A stretch of 64,000 bases of DNA from Paludibacteraceae bacterium (GCA_017467185.1 JAFTSS010000067.1:1-64000); one strand, 5' to 3'; counted from the stretch's first letter, positions 8,588-17,998 are shown. Notes: generated by a model from the letters alone, not told the origin. Program-made: numbers and translations.

Positions 8588-10036
8588 ATGTCAGAGAATA
8601 AGTCAAACGAATTTATTAGTCAAGTGGCTCAAAAAGAGTATGAATATGGTTTTACGACTGATGTTCATACAGAGACAATACAAAAGGGATTGTCGGAGGA
8701 TGTAATCCGCTTGATTTCAGCAAAGAAAGAAGAGCCAGAGTGGTTGTTGGAGTTTAGGTTGAAAGCTTATCGTCATTGGTTGACGATGCCTATGCCAGAT
8801 TGGGCGTTGTTGAATATACCTGAGATAGATTTTCAGGCAATATCGTATTATGCTGCACCGAGAAAGAATGCGCCAAAATCGTTGGATGAGGTTGATCCAG
8901 AGATACTTGATACGTTTAACAAATTGGGTATTCCGTTGGAGGAACAGAAGGTGTTGAGTGGTATTGCGGTGGATGCGGTGATGGACTCGGTGTCGGTGAA
9001 GACTACGTTTCGTGAGAAATTGGCAGAAAAGGGGATTATTTTCTGTTCGATTTCGGAGGCAGTGAAGGAGTATCCTGATTTGGTGCGTGAGTATTTGGGT
9101 TCGGTTGTGCCTTATACAGATAATTTTTATGCGGCGTTGAATTGTGCTGTGTTCTCGGATGGGTCGTTTGTTTATATTCCGAAAGGGGTGCGTTGTCCGA
9201 TGGAATTATCGACATATTTCCGTATAAATGCGGCGGGTACGGGTCAGTTTGAGCGTACGTTGATAGTGGCGGATGATGATGCATACGTGTCGTATTTGGA
9301 GGGTTGTACTGCTCCGCAACGCGATGAAAATCAGTTGCATGCGGCGATTGTAGAGATTGTGGTGATGAATAATGCAGAGGTGAAATATTCGACTGTTCAA
9401 AACTGGTATCTTGGCGATAAAGAGGGTAAAGGTGGTATCTATAACTTTGTGACTAAGAGAGCAATATGTAAGGGTAATAACTCGAAAGTGTCGTGGACAC
9501 AGGTGGAGACTGGTTCGGCTATTACTTGGAAATATCCTTCATGTATATTGAAAGGTGATAATTCGGTGGGAGAGTTTTATTCGGTGGCGTTGACAAATAA
9601 TTATCAACAAGCTGATACAGGTACGAAGATGATACATTTGGGCAAAAATACACGTTCGCGTATCGTAAGCAAAGGTATTTCGGCTGGTCAAAGTCAGAAT
9701 TCGTATCGTGGATTGGTGAGAGTGAGTTCGAATGCGACAGGTGCAAGAAATTATTCGCAATGCGACTCGTTGTTGTTGGGTGATAAATGTGGTGCTCATA
9801 CATTCCCATACGTTGATGTGAAGAATCCGACTGCGATTATTGAGCATGAGGCTACTACATCGAAAATATCTGAGGATCAATTGTTCTACTGCTCGCAACG
9901 TGGTATTTCGACTGAGGATGCAGTGGGTTTGATTATTGGAGGTTATGCCAAAGAGGTAATCAATAAATTGCCTATGGAGTTTGCGGTGGAAGCACAAAAA
10001 TTGTTGCAAATATCTCTTGAGGGAAGTGTGGGGTAA
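8588..10036 (+). CDS. sufB: Fe-S cluster assembly scaffold SufB
   Basis: 482 residues, the normal SufB length. Recognisable blocks: [18 protein letters not shown] near the N-terminus, the central beta-helix with [25 protein letters not shown], and near the C-terminus [28 protein letters not shown] followed by FYCSQRGIS, which carries conserved scaffold residues. SufB with SufC and SufD builds Fe-S clusters using sulfur from SufS. Oddly, the next gene is pnuC, not sufC, and no sufC, sufD or sufS lies in the window. The space after the gene carries a dispersed repeat, so the usual operon appears split. Confidence 0.95.
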   Translation: MSENKSNEFISQVAQKEYEYGFTTDVHTETIQKGLSEDVIRLISAKKEEPEWLLEFRLKAYRHWLTMPMPDWALLNIPEIDFQAISYYAAPRKNAPKSLDEVDPEILDTFNKLGIPLEEQKVLSGIAVDAVMDSVSVKTTFREKLAEKGIIFCSISEAVKEYPDLVREYLGSVVPYTDNFYAALNCAVFSDGSFVYIPKGVRCPMELSTYFRINAAGTGQFERTLIVADDDAYVSYLEGCTAPQRDENQLHAAIVEIVVMNNAEVKYSTVQNWYLGDKEGKGGIYNFVTKRAICKGNNSKVSWTQVETGSAITWKYPSCILKGDNSVGEFYSVALTNNYQQADTGTKMIHLGKNTRSRIVSKGISAGQSQNSYRGLVRVSSNATGARNYSQCDSLLLGDKCGAHTFPYVDVKNPTAIIEHEATTSKISEDQLFYCSQRGISTEDAVGLIIGGYAKEVINKLPMEFAVEAQKLLQISLEGSVG

Positions 10037-10044
10037 TTCATAAT

Positions 10045-10075
10045 TATTCGCCTAACGGCTCATGACCTTCTGTTT
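10045..10075. repeat. Dispersed repeat ATTCGCCTAACGGCTCATGACC
   Basis: About 28 bases around ATTCGCCTAACGGCTCATG are identical to 23837-23864 downstream of polA. Both copies follow AATTCATAATT-type 7-base units and lie just after the 3' end of a gene. Confidence 0.75.
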
Positions 10076-10156
10076 ATAATTATTATTTTTAATTTACGTT
10101 TCTTTGTCAATGCGGAGGCGATAAGTGATGAATTTCTGATATGATTAATTTTTAAT

Positions 10157-10756
10157 TTGTTTTTCGTGAATTGGTTAGAGATTATAGCGGTGGTGTTTGG
10201 GGTGGTGGCTATATGGCTGGCATCTAAGGGTGAGGTGGTTAATTTTGGCATTGGTTTGGTGAATTGTGTGCTGTATGGCATATTGTTTGGCAGAGAGGGG
10301 TTGTATTCGGGGATGATATTGCAGGGAATTTATTTTGCTATAAATCTTTATGGATTATATTCGTGGAGAAAACCTAAGAAAGAGGTGGATAAAGGGTTGA
10401 AAGTGATGTGGTTGACTGTGAAAGAGAGAGTGGCGATTGTGGCGGTGATTGTGGTGACTGGAGTGCTGTGGGGGATGGGTGTGAAGTATGGAGCGAGGTT
10501 GTTGCCAGAGAATATTCAGGAGCCTCAGTATCCGATGGTTGATGCCATATTGACAACAGCGAGTATAGTGGCACAGATATTGCTGACACGGAAGAAGATA
10601 GATAACTGGGTGATATGGGTGTTGGTGGATGTGGTTTATATAGGACTATTCCTGATGGTGGGGATGTATTGGACTGCGGGGCTTTATGTGGTTTATACTG
10701 GTATTGCGGTGAATGCGGTTAAAATGTGGAATGAGGAGTTAGGAATGAGGAGTTAG
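10157..10756 (+). CDS. pnuC: PnuC-type nicotinamide riboside/vitamin transporter
   Basis: 199 residues with about seven hydrophobic helices. The early blocks EIIAVVFGVVAIWLASK, IGLVNCVLYGILF and the tryptophan-rich loop NLYGLYSWRKP resemble the PnuC family, which carries nicotinamide riboside (some members thiamin or riboflavin) across the inner membrane. No ATG fits: the start is TTG at 10157 or GTG at 10166 (VNWLEII). The last six residues (ELGMRS) and the stop are encoded by a 7-base-period tract, so the natural C-terminus may have been replaced. Substrate cannot be decided from sequence. Confidence 0.8.
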   Translation: MFFVNWLEIIAVVFGVVAIWLASKGEVVNFGIGLVNCVLYGILFGREGLYSGMILQGIYFAINLYGLYSWRKPKKEVDKGLKVMWLTVKERVAIVAVIVVTGVLWGMGVKYGARLLPENIQEPQYPMVDAILTTASIVAQILLTRKKIDNWVIWVLVDVVYIGLFLMVGMYWTAGLYVVYTGIAVNAVKMWNEELGMRS

Positions 10757-10760
10757 GAAT
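10733..10760. repeat. 7-base-period tract over the pnuC stop codon
   Basis: GAGTTAG GAATGAG GAGTTAG GAAT in phase; it encodes the last residues of the transporter. Confidence 0.8.
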
Positions 10761-10762
10761 TT

Positions 10763-10808
10763 TAACCCCTCCGTCCTTCGGACACCTCCCCTAAAACAGG
10801 GGAGGAAT
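10763..10808. repeat. Palindromic element (GTCCTTCGGAC ... CCCCTAAAACAGGGG)
   Basis: Two hairpins in tandem: TCCGTCCTTCGGACA and CTCCCCTAAAACAGGGGAG. Related copies lie inside polA (21802-21853) and, inverted, inside the DUF2148 gene (30650-30692). Confidence 0.8.
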
Positions 10809-10842
10809 TTAGAGGGCGATTTGGGTTAGAGTAGAATATAAT

Positions 10843-10872
10843 TATGCATTGTGCATTGTGAATTGTGCATTG
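10843..10872. repeat. 7-base-period tract (TGCATTG)
   Basis: TGCATTG TGCATTG TGAATTG TGCATTG, ending just before the next ATG. Confidence 0.85.
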
Positions 10873-10876
10873 ATTT

Positions 10877-11314
10877 ATGGATTTGGTGTCATTAGGATAT
10901 TTGGGTATTGCGATAGCGGCGTTTTTGGCGGCTACGATATTGCCTTTTAGTAGTGAGGTGGTGTTTACGGGGTTGTTGATAGGTGGTTATGACCCGGTTT
11001 GGTTAGTTGTATGGGCTACGATAGGTAATACGCTTGGCGGTATGACTTGTTATGGATTGGGGTATTTGGGTAAAATAGAGTGGATTGAGAAATGGCTAAA
11101 AATACCACAAGAAAAGGCAGAAAAATGGAAGGATAAAATACATAAATATGGCGATGGATTCGCGTTTTTTTCGTTCTTGCCAGGTGTGGGTGATTTTATT
11201 GCAGTGGCGGCAGGATTGTTGAGATGCAGATGGTGGGTGGTGCTTGTATCTATGGCAGTTGGAAAATTGGTGAGATATTTGGTTTGGATGGAAGCAAATC
11301 AGATGGTAATGTAA
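10877..11314 (+). CDS. VTT-domain (YqaA/DedA-like) membrane protein
   Basis: 145 residues with four to five hydrophobic segments. LPFSSEVVFTGLLIGGY, GNTLGGMTCYGLGYLG and FSFLPGVGDFIAVAAGLLRCRW match the short YqaA branch of the SNARE-associated/VTT family. DedA relatives are known as lipid (undecaprenyl-phosphate or phospholipid) scramblases/flippases; the role of YqaA-type members is less clear. The gene is bracketed by 7-base-period tracts on both sides, one of which begins at its stop codon. Confidence 0.85.
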   Translation: MDLVSLGYLGIAIAAFLAATILPFSSEVVFTGLLIGGYDPVWLVVWATIGNTLGGMTCYGLGYLGKIEWIEKWLKIPQEKAEKWKDKIHKYGDGFAFFSFLPGVGDFIAVAAGLLRCRWWVVLVSMAVGKLVRYLVWMEANQMVM

Positions 11315-11475
11315 TGAGGAATGAGGAATGAGGCATGAGGAATGGGGAATTGAGAATGAGGAATTAGGAATGGGGAATTGAGAATTGAGAAAGTTGCTAT
11401 TCGCTACTAAGAATTTTAAAATAATAATAACGAGCGAAGCGAAGTCGTCTTGTTACTCGCTACTCGCTACTAAAA
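11313..11475. repeat. Long 7-base-period tract and CTCGCTA units
   Basis: From 11313 to ~11391, units of GAGGAAT/GAGAATT/TGGGGAA keep a 7-base phase for about 80 bases. After a short spacer, ACTCGCTACTCGCTACTA follows at 11454-11472. The spacer holds AACGAGCGAAGCGAAG, which recurs in other gaps (for example 14784). Confidence 0.85.
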
Positions 11476-11488
11476 ATCTAAAAAATAA

Positions 11489-11845
11489 ATGGCAGAATTA
11501 AAGAAACTTATCTCGACTATTGTTGAGGGAATGCAAGAGAAAAAAGCAAAAAAGATTGCGATTGTGGATATGAGCAAATTGGAGGCTCCATGTCAATATT
11601 TTGTTATATGTGAGGGAGATTCGAGTACACACGTTATGACAGTTGCGACAACGACAAAAGATTTTGTGCGTGAACATGCAGGAGAGAAGCCTTTTTCATC
11701 AGATGGTTACGAAAATTGTCAGTGGATTGCAATGGATTATGGAAGTGTAATTGTTCATGTTTTCCAACCAGAATTTCGTGAATTTTATGATATTGAGCAC
11801 CTTTGGGCAGATGCAAATATCACAATGATTCCGGATTTGGATTGA
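11489..11845 (+). CDS. rsfS: Ribosome silencing factor RsfS
   Basis: 118 residues, the family size. ISTIVEGMQEKKAKKIAIVDMS, CQYFVICEGDSSTHV, WIAMDYGSVIVHVFQPEFREFYDIEHLWADA are conserved Iojap/RsfS blocks. RsfS binds ribosomal protein L14 (uL14) and blocks joining of the subunits when nutrients are low. It heads a run with ftsH, cdsA and psd, an order common in Bacteroidales. Confidence 0.95.
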   Translation: MAELKKLISTIVEGMQEKKAKKIAIVDMSKLEAPCQYFVICEGDSSTHVMTVATTTKDFVREHAGEKPFSSDGYENCQWIAMDYGSVIVHVFQPEFREFYDIEHLWADANITMIPDLD

Positions 11846-11851
11846 TTTAAA

Positions 11852-11890
11852 CGTAGAAAGTAATAAGTAGAAAGTAGTAAGAAAATAGTA
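11852..11890. repeat. 7-base-period tract (AGAAAGT)
   Basis: AGAAAGT AATAAGT AGAAAGT AGTAAG between rsfS and ftsH. Confidence 0.75.
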
Positions 11891-11924
11891 AACTATTTAT
11901 GTGTTTATTATAGGAGAGTGTAGT

Positions 11925-13874
11925 ATGTCACAAGAAATTAATAACAAACCAAATCAACAAGAGAAAAAACCACAGAAAGGTGGCTACAAACCAAAATTTA
12001 ATTTTTATTGGATATATTTAGCAATAGGTATATTCTTTATTGTGTTGTCGTTTTGGAATCCGAGAGGATCATCACGCGAAGTTGCGTATTCGCGACTCGA
12101 GGATGGATTGCGAAACGGATGTGTGAGTAAGATTTCGATTGAGATATCGAAACAACGCGCTATTGCTGAAATCAATCCTAAATGCGCAAAAGATATAACA
12201 GGCATTGAGGCAGAAGGACAAGAAGTTGTTAGAGTAGAGACGATTGTGCCTTCGATTGATGAGTTTTCAAAGTTGCTCAATGAGTTGAAAACCGATAAAG
12301 TTTTTAATGGTGAAGTACGCTATACAGAGGGTAAGGATTATTTTGATATGTTCTTATTTTCGGTGTTACCTTTGTTGTTACTCATCGGATTCTTTGTGTT
12401 TATGAACCGAAAGATGATGGGTGGCGGTGGTCCTGGAGGAGTATTCAATGTAGGAAAATCGAAGGCTCAAATGTTTGATAAAAACAATCCTCAACATAAG
12501 ATTACATTTGCAGATGTGGCAGGATTGGAAGGCGCGAAACAAGAGGTGGAAGAGATTGTACACTTTTTGAAAAACCCTAAAAAATATACTGTGCTTGGCG
12601 GTAAAATTCCGAAGGGTGCATTGCTTGTAGGCCCTCCGGGAACAGGTAAGACATTGTTGGCGAAAGCAGTGGCTGGAGAGGCTGATGTGCCATTCTTCTC
12701 GATGTCTGGTTCGGACTTCGTAGAGATGTTTGTAGGCGTTGGAGCATCGCGTGTGCGTGACCTATTCCAACAAGCGAAAGCGAAAGCTCCATGTATAGTA
12801 TTTATCGATGAAATCGATGCAATTGGACGCGCACGTGGTAAAAATATAAATCACAATGGTAACGATGAACGTGAAAATACGTTGAACCAATTGCTTACAG
12901 AAATGGATGGTTTTGGTTCAAATTCGGGTGTGATTATTTTGGCTGCAACTAACCGTGCTGAGATATTGGATAAGGCTTTGTTGCGTGCGGGACGTTTTGA
13001 CCGCCAAATACAAGTGGAATTGCCAGATGTTCATGAGCGTAAAGCGATATTTAATGTGCATTTGAAACCATTGAAATTGGATGAGACTGTGGATGTAGAG
13101 TTCTTGGCTCGTCAGACACCAGGTTTTTCAGGTGCTGATATTGCAAACGTATGTAATGAGGCAGCTTTGATAGCAGCACGTAAAGAGCATACGGCTGTGG
13201 GTCGTCAAGATTTCTTGGATGCAGTAGATAGAATTGTCGGTGGATTGGAGAAAAAATCGAAAATCATTACAGCCGAAGAGAAGAAAAATATTGCTTATCA
13301 CGAAGCAGGTCATGCTACAATTAGTTGGCATTTGCAATATGCTGATCCATTGGTTAAAGTTACGATTGTGCCTCGTGGACAAGCACTTGGCGCATCATGG
13401 TACTTACCAGAAGAGCGTCAGTTGACATCGGAACAACATATATTGGATAAGATATGTGCATTGTTGGGCGGTCGTGCAGCAGAAGAGATATTCTTTGGCA
13501 TATTAGATACTGGTGCATTGTCGGATTTGGAACAAGCAACACGTCGTGCGTATGCAATGGTTACATATTTTGGTATGAGCGATAAGTTGAAAAATATTTC
13601 ATACTATGATTCGACAGGTCAGAGTGAATTTGGTTTCAGTAAGCCATATTCAGAGGCAACAGCCCAATTGATTGACCGTGAGGTGCAAAGAATTATTGAT
13701 GAGCAATATGAACGAGCTAAACAAATACTTCTTCAATATAAAGATGGACACAATGAGGTGGCTCAGATATTGATAGACAAAGAGGTGTTGTTTGCAGAGG
13801 ATTTGGAGAAAGTGTTTGGTAAACGTCAGTGGGCTTCGCGTGCGGAGGAAATACTTGGAGAAGTTGAAAGTTGA
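11925..13874 (+). CDS. ftsH: ATP-dependent zinc metalloprotease FtsH
   Basis: 649 residues from [19 protein letters not shown] lies upstream, so this start is preferred to one eight codons earlier. Two membrane helices (~25-42 and ~138-158) flank a periplasmic domain. The AAA+ domain has Walker A GPPGTGKT, Walker [17 protein letters not shown], and the second region of homology with RAGRFDRQI. The protease domain has the zinc site HEAGH and a downstream acidic ligand (DLEQATRRA). It degrades misassembled membrane proteins and short-lived regulators. The last residues (EVES) and stop lie in a GTTGAAA 7-base tract. Confidence 0.96.
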   Translation: MSQEINNKPNQQEKKPQKGGYKPKFNFYWIYLAIGIFFIVLSFWNPRGSSREVAYSRLEDGLRNGCVSKISIEISKQRAIAEINPKCAKDITGIEAEGQEVVRVETIVPSIDEFSKLLNELKTDKVFNGEVRYTEGKDYFDMFLFSVLPLLLLIGFFVFMNRKMMGGGGPGGVFNVGKSKAQMFDKNNPQHKITFADVAGLEGAKQEVEEIVHFLKNPKKYTVLGGKIPKGALLVGPPGTGKTLLAKAVAGEADVPFFSMSGSDFVEMFVGVGASRVRDLFQQAKAKAPCIVFIDEIDAIGRARGKNINHNGNDERENTLNQLLTEMDGFGSNSGVIILAATNRAEILDKALLRAGRFDRQIQVELPDVHERKAIFNVHLKPLKLDETVDVEFLARQTPGFSGADIANVCNEAALIAARKEHTAVGRQDFLDAVDRIVGGLEKKSKIITAEEKKNIAYHEAGHATISWHLQYADPLVKVTIVPRGQALGASWYLPEERQLTSEQHILDKICALLGGRAAEEIFFGILDTGALSDLEQATRRAYAMVTYFGMSDKLKNISYYDSTGQSEFGFSKPYSEATAQLIDREVQRIIDEQYERAKQILLQYKDGHNEVAQILIDKEVLFAEDLEKVFGKRQWASRAEEILGEVES

Positions 13875-13890
13875 AAGTTGAAATTTGAAA
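13857..13890. repeat. 7-base-period tract over the ftsH stop codon
   Basis: GTTGAAA GTTGAAA GTTGAAA TTTGAAA; it encodes the C-terminal EVES of FtsH. It is followed by a small palindrome (GGATACGGCGTGCGTATCC) of the REP-like family. Confidence 0.85.
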
Positions 13891-13945
13891 AGGATACGGC
13901 GTGCGTATCCCTATAATAGTAGATAGAACTACTAATTAATACAGT

Positions 13946-14755
13946 ATGGATTTTAGGAATTTGATAGTACGCACATTGGCAGGTGCAGTGATGGTTGCGA
14001 TAATTATTGGGGCAACTATTTGGACACCTTATAGTTTTGGCATAGTTTTTATGCTGATAAGTTTGTTGGCGACTCAGGAATTGTTGAAGTTGCTAACAGG
14101 GAAGACGACATATCTTGGCGGTGTGTCGGCTTTACTGTTTTTAGCCATGTTTGCAAAAATGTCGGGGTTTTTCTCTGAAAGGATGACTACAATAGTGTGG
14201 GTCGTGTATGGTATGTGTTTGATTGTGGCGATGTTGGGTCAACTATGGAATACGAAGACTAATCCTATTGAGGCGTGGTGTCGTATAGGATTTAGTCAGT
14301 TGTATGTTGCAGTGCCATTTGCGATGTTGAATATGATAGTGTTTTTTAATGGAAAATTTACTCCGTTGTTGGTGTTGGCGCTGTTTGTAATTATTTGGGT
14401 TAATGATTCATTTGCTTATTTGACTGGTAGTTTGCTTGGTCGTCATAGAATGTTTGAGCGAGTGTCGCCTAAAAAGTCGTGGGAAGGATTTATCGGGGGT
14501 AATTTGTTTGCTTTGGCAGCAGGATATGGTTTGTCTTTTATTGAACCAACCTTGTTGTGGTGGCAATGGATTATATTTGCGCAAATAGTTGTGGTATTTG
14601 GTACGTTGGGTGATTTGATGGAGTCGTTGTTAAAACGTACGTTGGGTGTGAAAGATTCGGGTATGGCTATACCTGGGCATGGAGGCTGGTTAGACCGTTT
14701 TGATAGTTTGATTTTTGCTACTCCAGTGATTGTTTTTTATTTGTATTTATTGTAA
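13946..14755 (+). CDS. cdsA: Phosphatidate cytidylyltransferase
   Basis: 269 residues with eight or so membrane helices. The C-terminal signature is present: SPKKSWEGFIGG, then GDLMESLLKRTLGVKDSG and PGHGGWLDRFDS, which hold the metal and CTP-binding residues. CdsA makes CDP-diacylglycerol from phosphatidate and CTP, the branch point for phosphatidylethanolamine and other phospholipids. It lies between ftsH and psd, so phospholipid genes are grouped here. Confidence 0.95.
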   Translation: MDFRNLIVRTLAGAVMVAIIIGATIWTPYSFGIVFMLISLLATQELLKLLTGKTTYLGGVSALLFLAMFAKMSGFFSERMTTIVWVVYGMCLIVAMLGQLWNTKTNPIEAWCRIGFSQLYVAVPFAMLNMIVFFNGKFTPLLVLALFVIIWVNDSFAYLTGSLLGRHRMFERVSPKKSWEGFIGGNLFALAAGYGLSFIEPTLLWWQWIIFAQIVVVFGTLGDLMESLLKRTLGVKDSGMAIPGHGGWLDRFDSLIFATPVIVFYLYLL

Positions 14756-14839
14756 TTTTGCGATTAAAAAATCTATAATCATAAACGAGCGAATGGAGCG
14801 AGTTTCTTTTCTCGCTATACGCTACTAAAAATCTATAAT

Positions 14840-15523
14840 ATGAAAAGAAGATTAAAAGTGCATAAAGAGGGTTATGCTATCCTTTTTTCGTTGCTTACTT
14901 TATTAGTTGTTACTAATGTTATTGTGTTTATTGAGTCGCCAAATCGTATTTTGAGTGTGGTTTGTTTAGTGATTTCGATATTGACATTTTCGTTTTTCTT
15001 ATATTTCTTCCGTAATCCTACACGAGAGGTAGAGATAGATGATGAAAATCTTGTAATTGCTCCAGCCGATGGGCATATTGTAGTTACAGAACCAACAGAG
15101 GAGTGGGAGTATTTTGATGGTAAGAAGATGATACAAGTGTCAATATTTATGAGTGTATTTTCGGTGCATGCCAATTGGTATCCAATTTCGGGTATTGTGC
15201 GTTATGTGCGTCACTATAATGGTCGCCACATGGCTGCATTTTTGCCTAAATCATCGCACGAAAATGAACGTTCGACAGTGGTTATTGAGAACGAAAATGG
15301 ACATAAAATTTTGATGCGTCAGATTGCAGGAGCTTTGGCTCGTCGTATTGTTACATACGCTGCACCTAACCATAAATGCAATATAAACGAGCATCTTGGT
15401 TTTATTAAATTTGGTTCGCGTGTTGATTTATTTTTACCAGAAGGTAGTGAAATATTTGTGGAAATAGGCGAGGCTACTCGTGGTAATGAAACTATTATTG
15501 CGCGTCTTCCTGATGCGCAATAA
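14840..15523 (+). CDS. psd: Phosphatidylserine decarboxylase (short type)
   Basis: 227 residues, the short archaeal/Bacteroidetes form. Two N-terminal membrane helices (~12-55), then APADGHIV, FMSVFSVHANWYP and the self-cleavage region IKFGSRVDLFLP, where the Gly-Ser pair gives the alpha subunit its pyruvoyl group. It decarboxylates phosphatidylserine to phosphatidylethanolamine. An expected partner, phosphatidylserine synthase, is not in the window; the next gene is a CPBP protease. The stop codon is followed by a GGAACAA 7-base tract. Confidence 0.93.
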   Translation: MKRRLKVHKEGYAILFSLLTLLVVTNVIVFIESPNRILSVVCLVISILTFSFFLYFFRNPTREVEIDDENLVIAPADGHIVVTEPTEEWEYFDGKKMIQVSIFMSVFSVHANWYPISGIVRYVRHYNGRHMAAFLPKSSHENERSTVVIENENGHKILMRQIAGALARRIVTYAAPNHKCNINEHLGFIKFGSRVDLFLPEGSEIFVEIGEATRGNETIIARLPDAQ

Positions 15524-15546
15524 GGAACAAGGAACAAGGAATAGGG
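15520..15546. repeat. 7-base-period tract (GGAACAA)
   Basis: GGAACAA GGAACAA GGAATAG directly at the psd stop codon. Confidence 0.75.
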
Positions 15547-15575
15547 TTTCTTGTTAGATGCTAAAATTTTAGAGT

Positions 15576-16415
15576 ATGAAAAAATTGCTTATTGCATTAT
15601 TATTGATATTTGGTGCTTTCATCGGGCTTGTTGTGTTGATGGGAGCACTAATGGTATTGGCTCCTGAATGGAGTAATTCGATCGAGGGGTTGTTGTTTAT
15701 ACAAGGGTTTCAAACTATCGTGTTGTTTGGTGTTACTGCTTTGGTTGGTGTGTGGTTTATAGAGCGAGTGAATCCGTTTAATCAAATGTCACTTAATAGG
15801 GGATTGTCGTTGAAGCCGGGCTTGGTAGCGTTCTTTTTTGCTGTGGCGGCATTGCCTTTAATTTCAATGTTGGCAGAATGGAATAAAGGTATGGAATTGC
15901 CATCGTTTTTGGCTTCGGTAGAAGAGATAATGCGTCAGATGGAAGAATCGGCTTTGGCAATGACAGAGAAGTTTTTGAATACATCATCATTTGGAATGAT
16001 GATTGTTAATCTCTTCGTAATGGCATTGTTGCCAGCGGTGTGTGAGGAGATGATGTTTAGAGGTTGGTTGCAAAGGGTGTTAGGTAATAGGCTAAATTAT
16101 CATGTGGCAATATGGGTTTCTGCATTTATTTTTTCGGCGATACATTTTCAGTTTTATGGTTTTGTACCTCGTATGATAATAGGTGCAGCATTGGGTTATT
16201 TGTATTGTTATACAGGTTCGTTATGGGCATCTATAATAGCGCATTTTACGAATAATGCAGCGGCTGTGATAACAGCGTTTTTGGCTTATAATGGTTATAC
16301 ATCAATCAATTTTGATTTGATAGGTACGGGTGATACTTGGTATTTGTCGGTAGCGTCGGTGGCTGTGTGTTTGGCGTTGATGGGTATTGTTAAGAAAAAG
16401 TTAGTTAAATTGTAG
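15576..16415 (+). CDS. CPBP-family intramembrane metalloprotease
   Basis: 279 residues, seven or eight hydrophobic helices. The family motifs are present: EEMMFRGWLQR (glutamate pair and arginine), FSAIHFQFYGFVPR (histidine) and IIAHFTNNAAA (second histidine). CPBP/Abi proteases act in the membrane; bacterial substrates are mostly unknown. This gene follows psd and ends in a 9-base-period tract that starts at its stop codon. A strong terminator, shared with the convergent hydrogenase gene, comes next. Confidence 0.9.
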   Translation: MKKLLIALLLIFGAFIGLVVLMGALMVLAPEWSNSIEGLLFIQGFQTIVLFGVTALVGVWFIERVNPFNQMSLNRGLSLKPGLVAFFFAVAALPLISMLAEWNKGMELPSFLASVEEIMRQMEESALAMTEKFLNTSSFGMMIVNLFVMALLPAVCEEMMFRGWLQRVLGNRLNYHVAIWVSAFIFSAIHFQFYGFVPRMIIGAALGYLYCYTGSLWASIIAHFTNNAAAVITAFLAYNGYTSINFDLIGTGDTWYLSVASVAVCLALMGIVKKKLVKL

Positions 16416-16451
16416 AAGCTATAGAAACTATAGCAACTATAGTTACTATAT
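16413..16451. repeat. Tandem tract, 9-base period (nnnACTATA)
   Basis: GAAGCTATA GAAACTATA GCAACTATA GTTACTATA; same unit as at 395-487. Confidence 0.8.
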
Positions 16452-16475
16452 AGAAAATTATAGATGAGGTTTAAT

Positions 16476-16515
16476 AAAAATAGGCGGACATCCAATTGGA
16501 TATCCGCCTATTTTT
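16476..16515. terminator. Bidirectional intrinsic terminator
   Basis: AAAAATAGGCGGA / TCCGCCTATTTTT with an inner ATCCAATTGGAT palindrome, between two convergent genes. Confidence 0.9.
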
Positions 16516-16537
16516 ATTGTTGAAAAATTAAGTAAAC

Positions 16538-17998
16538 TTATTTTTTCGCTCTCTCAGTCGCCATTTTGGCAAGTTCTTTTGTATAGACTTTGGCAGCAGT
16601 AGCTTTGTCGATGCGAGTTACAGGACCGCTGATACAGCCGTTTTCGCAAGCCATAACTTCGATGAATTGGTTAGGGCATTTGCCAGATTTAGCGTATGCG
16701 CGGAGGAGACCGATGTTTTTCTTGTTGAGGTTGCTGAGAAGAAGTGCATTAACTTCTGGTCCGCCGAGGTGGTCAACAACAGCTTTTGTTACACCGCCTG
16801 TAGCTCCGTAGCCGTGAGAAGTAATGTAGGCGTCTTGGTCGATGTGGAATGGAGCAACTTGTTCGAGGTTGATTTCCATACCATCGAGAATTGAGCCAAG
16901 CTCTTCGAATGTCATTACGTAGTCAACGTTTTCGCTATATTCAGCTTCTTTACGTTTAGCGATACATGGGCCAATGAATACTGTTTTGCAATCTGGGTAT
17001 TTTTCTTTAGCGATTGCTGATGTGTAGTACATTGGTGAACGTGTTGAAGATACGTATTTTTCCATTTCAGGAATGTGTTTCTTCACGAGTTGGATGTATG
17101 AAGGACAACATGATGTTGTCATGAATGGTTGACCTTCTTCGAGTTTTTCGAGGAGTTCGTGGCTTTCGCGGCGAGTTGTTTCGTCGGCACCGAGAGCAAC
17201 TTCGATAACGTCGTCGAAGCCGATTTCTTTGAGTGCGCCGTAGAGGCTCTCGAGAGTTGTGTTGAATTGCGAAAGGATGGCAGGAGCTACCATTGCCACG
17301 ATTTTTTGGTTAGGATTTTTGATTGTTTCGAGGATGTCGAATACTTGAGATATTTCGAAGATAGCACCGAATGGGCAAGCGTTCACGCATTTACCGCAAT
17401 AGATACATTTGCTTTCGTCGATGTGCTCTACGCCATATTCGTCTTTAGAGATAGCTTTCACTGGACAAGCTTCTTCGCAAGGTACTGGCACGTAGATGAT
17501 AGCGTGGTAAGGACAGCTTTGGTGACAGATACCGCAAGAGATACAAACGTCGTGGTCGATTTCGGCTTGACCGTTAGATTTGAAGTGAATTGCGTTTTTA
17601 GGGCAGTTCATGTAGCAACTGCGAGCTACGCAACCACGGCAGAGGTTAGAGATTTCGTAGTTAGTGTGAACGCAAGAAGAACAAGCTTCATCCATAACGC
17701 ACATGATGTTCTTTTTAGTGCGTTCTTGGCGAGCAAGAGCCTCTTTTGCATAGTGAGAAAGAGGTGTGTTTTCGCTTACTTCGTCTGACATGTCGAAGCC
17801 AAGAAGTGGAAAAGTTTTGTATTTCCATACTGCACGTTCTTTGTGAATACAGCAACGGCCACGAACTTTAGATTGACGTGGAGAAAGTTTGATAGGAAGT
17901 TCGTCGATTTCTTCAACGAGTTTGTCTTCTTTCCAAAGTTTTACGAGTTTCGCCAAAAGACCGTGGCGAACAATCATTACGTTGTTGGTAAAAGCCAT
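16538..17998 (-). CDS. [FeFe] hydrogenase, ferredoxin-rich monomeric type
   Basis: 486 residues. Three four-cysteine ferredoxin-like sets are visible (C120/123/128/132, C152/155/158/162, C198/201/204/208), with extra cysteines at 174 and 178. The H-cluster domain has TTSCCPSY (~294-301), GPCIAKRKEAE (~343-353) and EVMACENGCISGP (~447-459). The usual motifs are TSCCPxW, MPCxxKxxE and ExMACxxGCxxGGGQP, so Y replaces W, G replaces M, and the GGGQP end is changed. This pattern fits the group B monomeric enzymes of anaerobes; the physiological direction and partner are not settled for that group. Likely role: hydrogen evolution or sensing with ferredoxin in fermentation. Confidence 0.88.
   Translation of the reverse strand: MAFTNNVMIVRHGLLAKLVKLWKEDKLVEEIDELPIKLSPRQSKVRGRCCIHKERAVWKYKTFPLLGFDMSDEVSENTPLSHYAKEALARQERTKKNIMCVMDEACSSCVHTNYEISNLCRGCVARSCYMNCPKNAIHFKSNGQAEIDHDVCISCGICHQSCPYHAIIYVPVPCEEACPVKAISKDEYGVEHIDESKCIYCGKCVNACPFGAIFEISQVFDILETIKNPNQKIVAMVAPAILSQFNTTLESLYGALKEIGFDDVIEVALGADETTRRESHELLEKLEEGQPFMTTSCCPSYIQLVKKHIPEMEKYVSSTRSPMYYTSAIAKEKYPDCKTVFIGPCIAKRKEAEYSENVDYVMTFEELGSILDGMEINLEQVAPFHIDQDAYITSHGYGATGGVTKAVVDHLGGPEVNALLLSNLNKKNIGLLRAYAKSGKCPNQFIEVMACENGCISGPVTRIDKATAAKVYTKELAKMATERAKK

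Noticed and set aside
17129..17788. 219-codon frame antisense to the hydrogenase gene
   Set aside because: Cysteine- and phenylalanine-rich mirror of the ferredoxin region; no start context or family.
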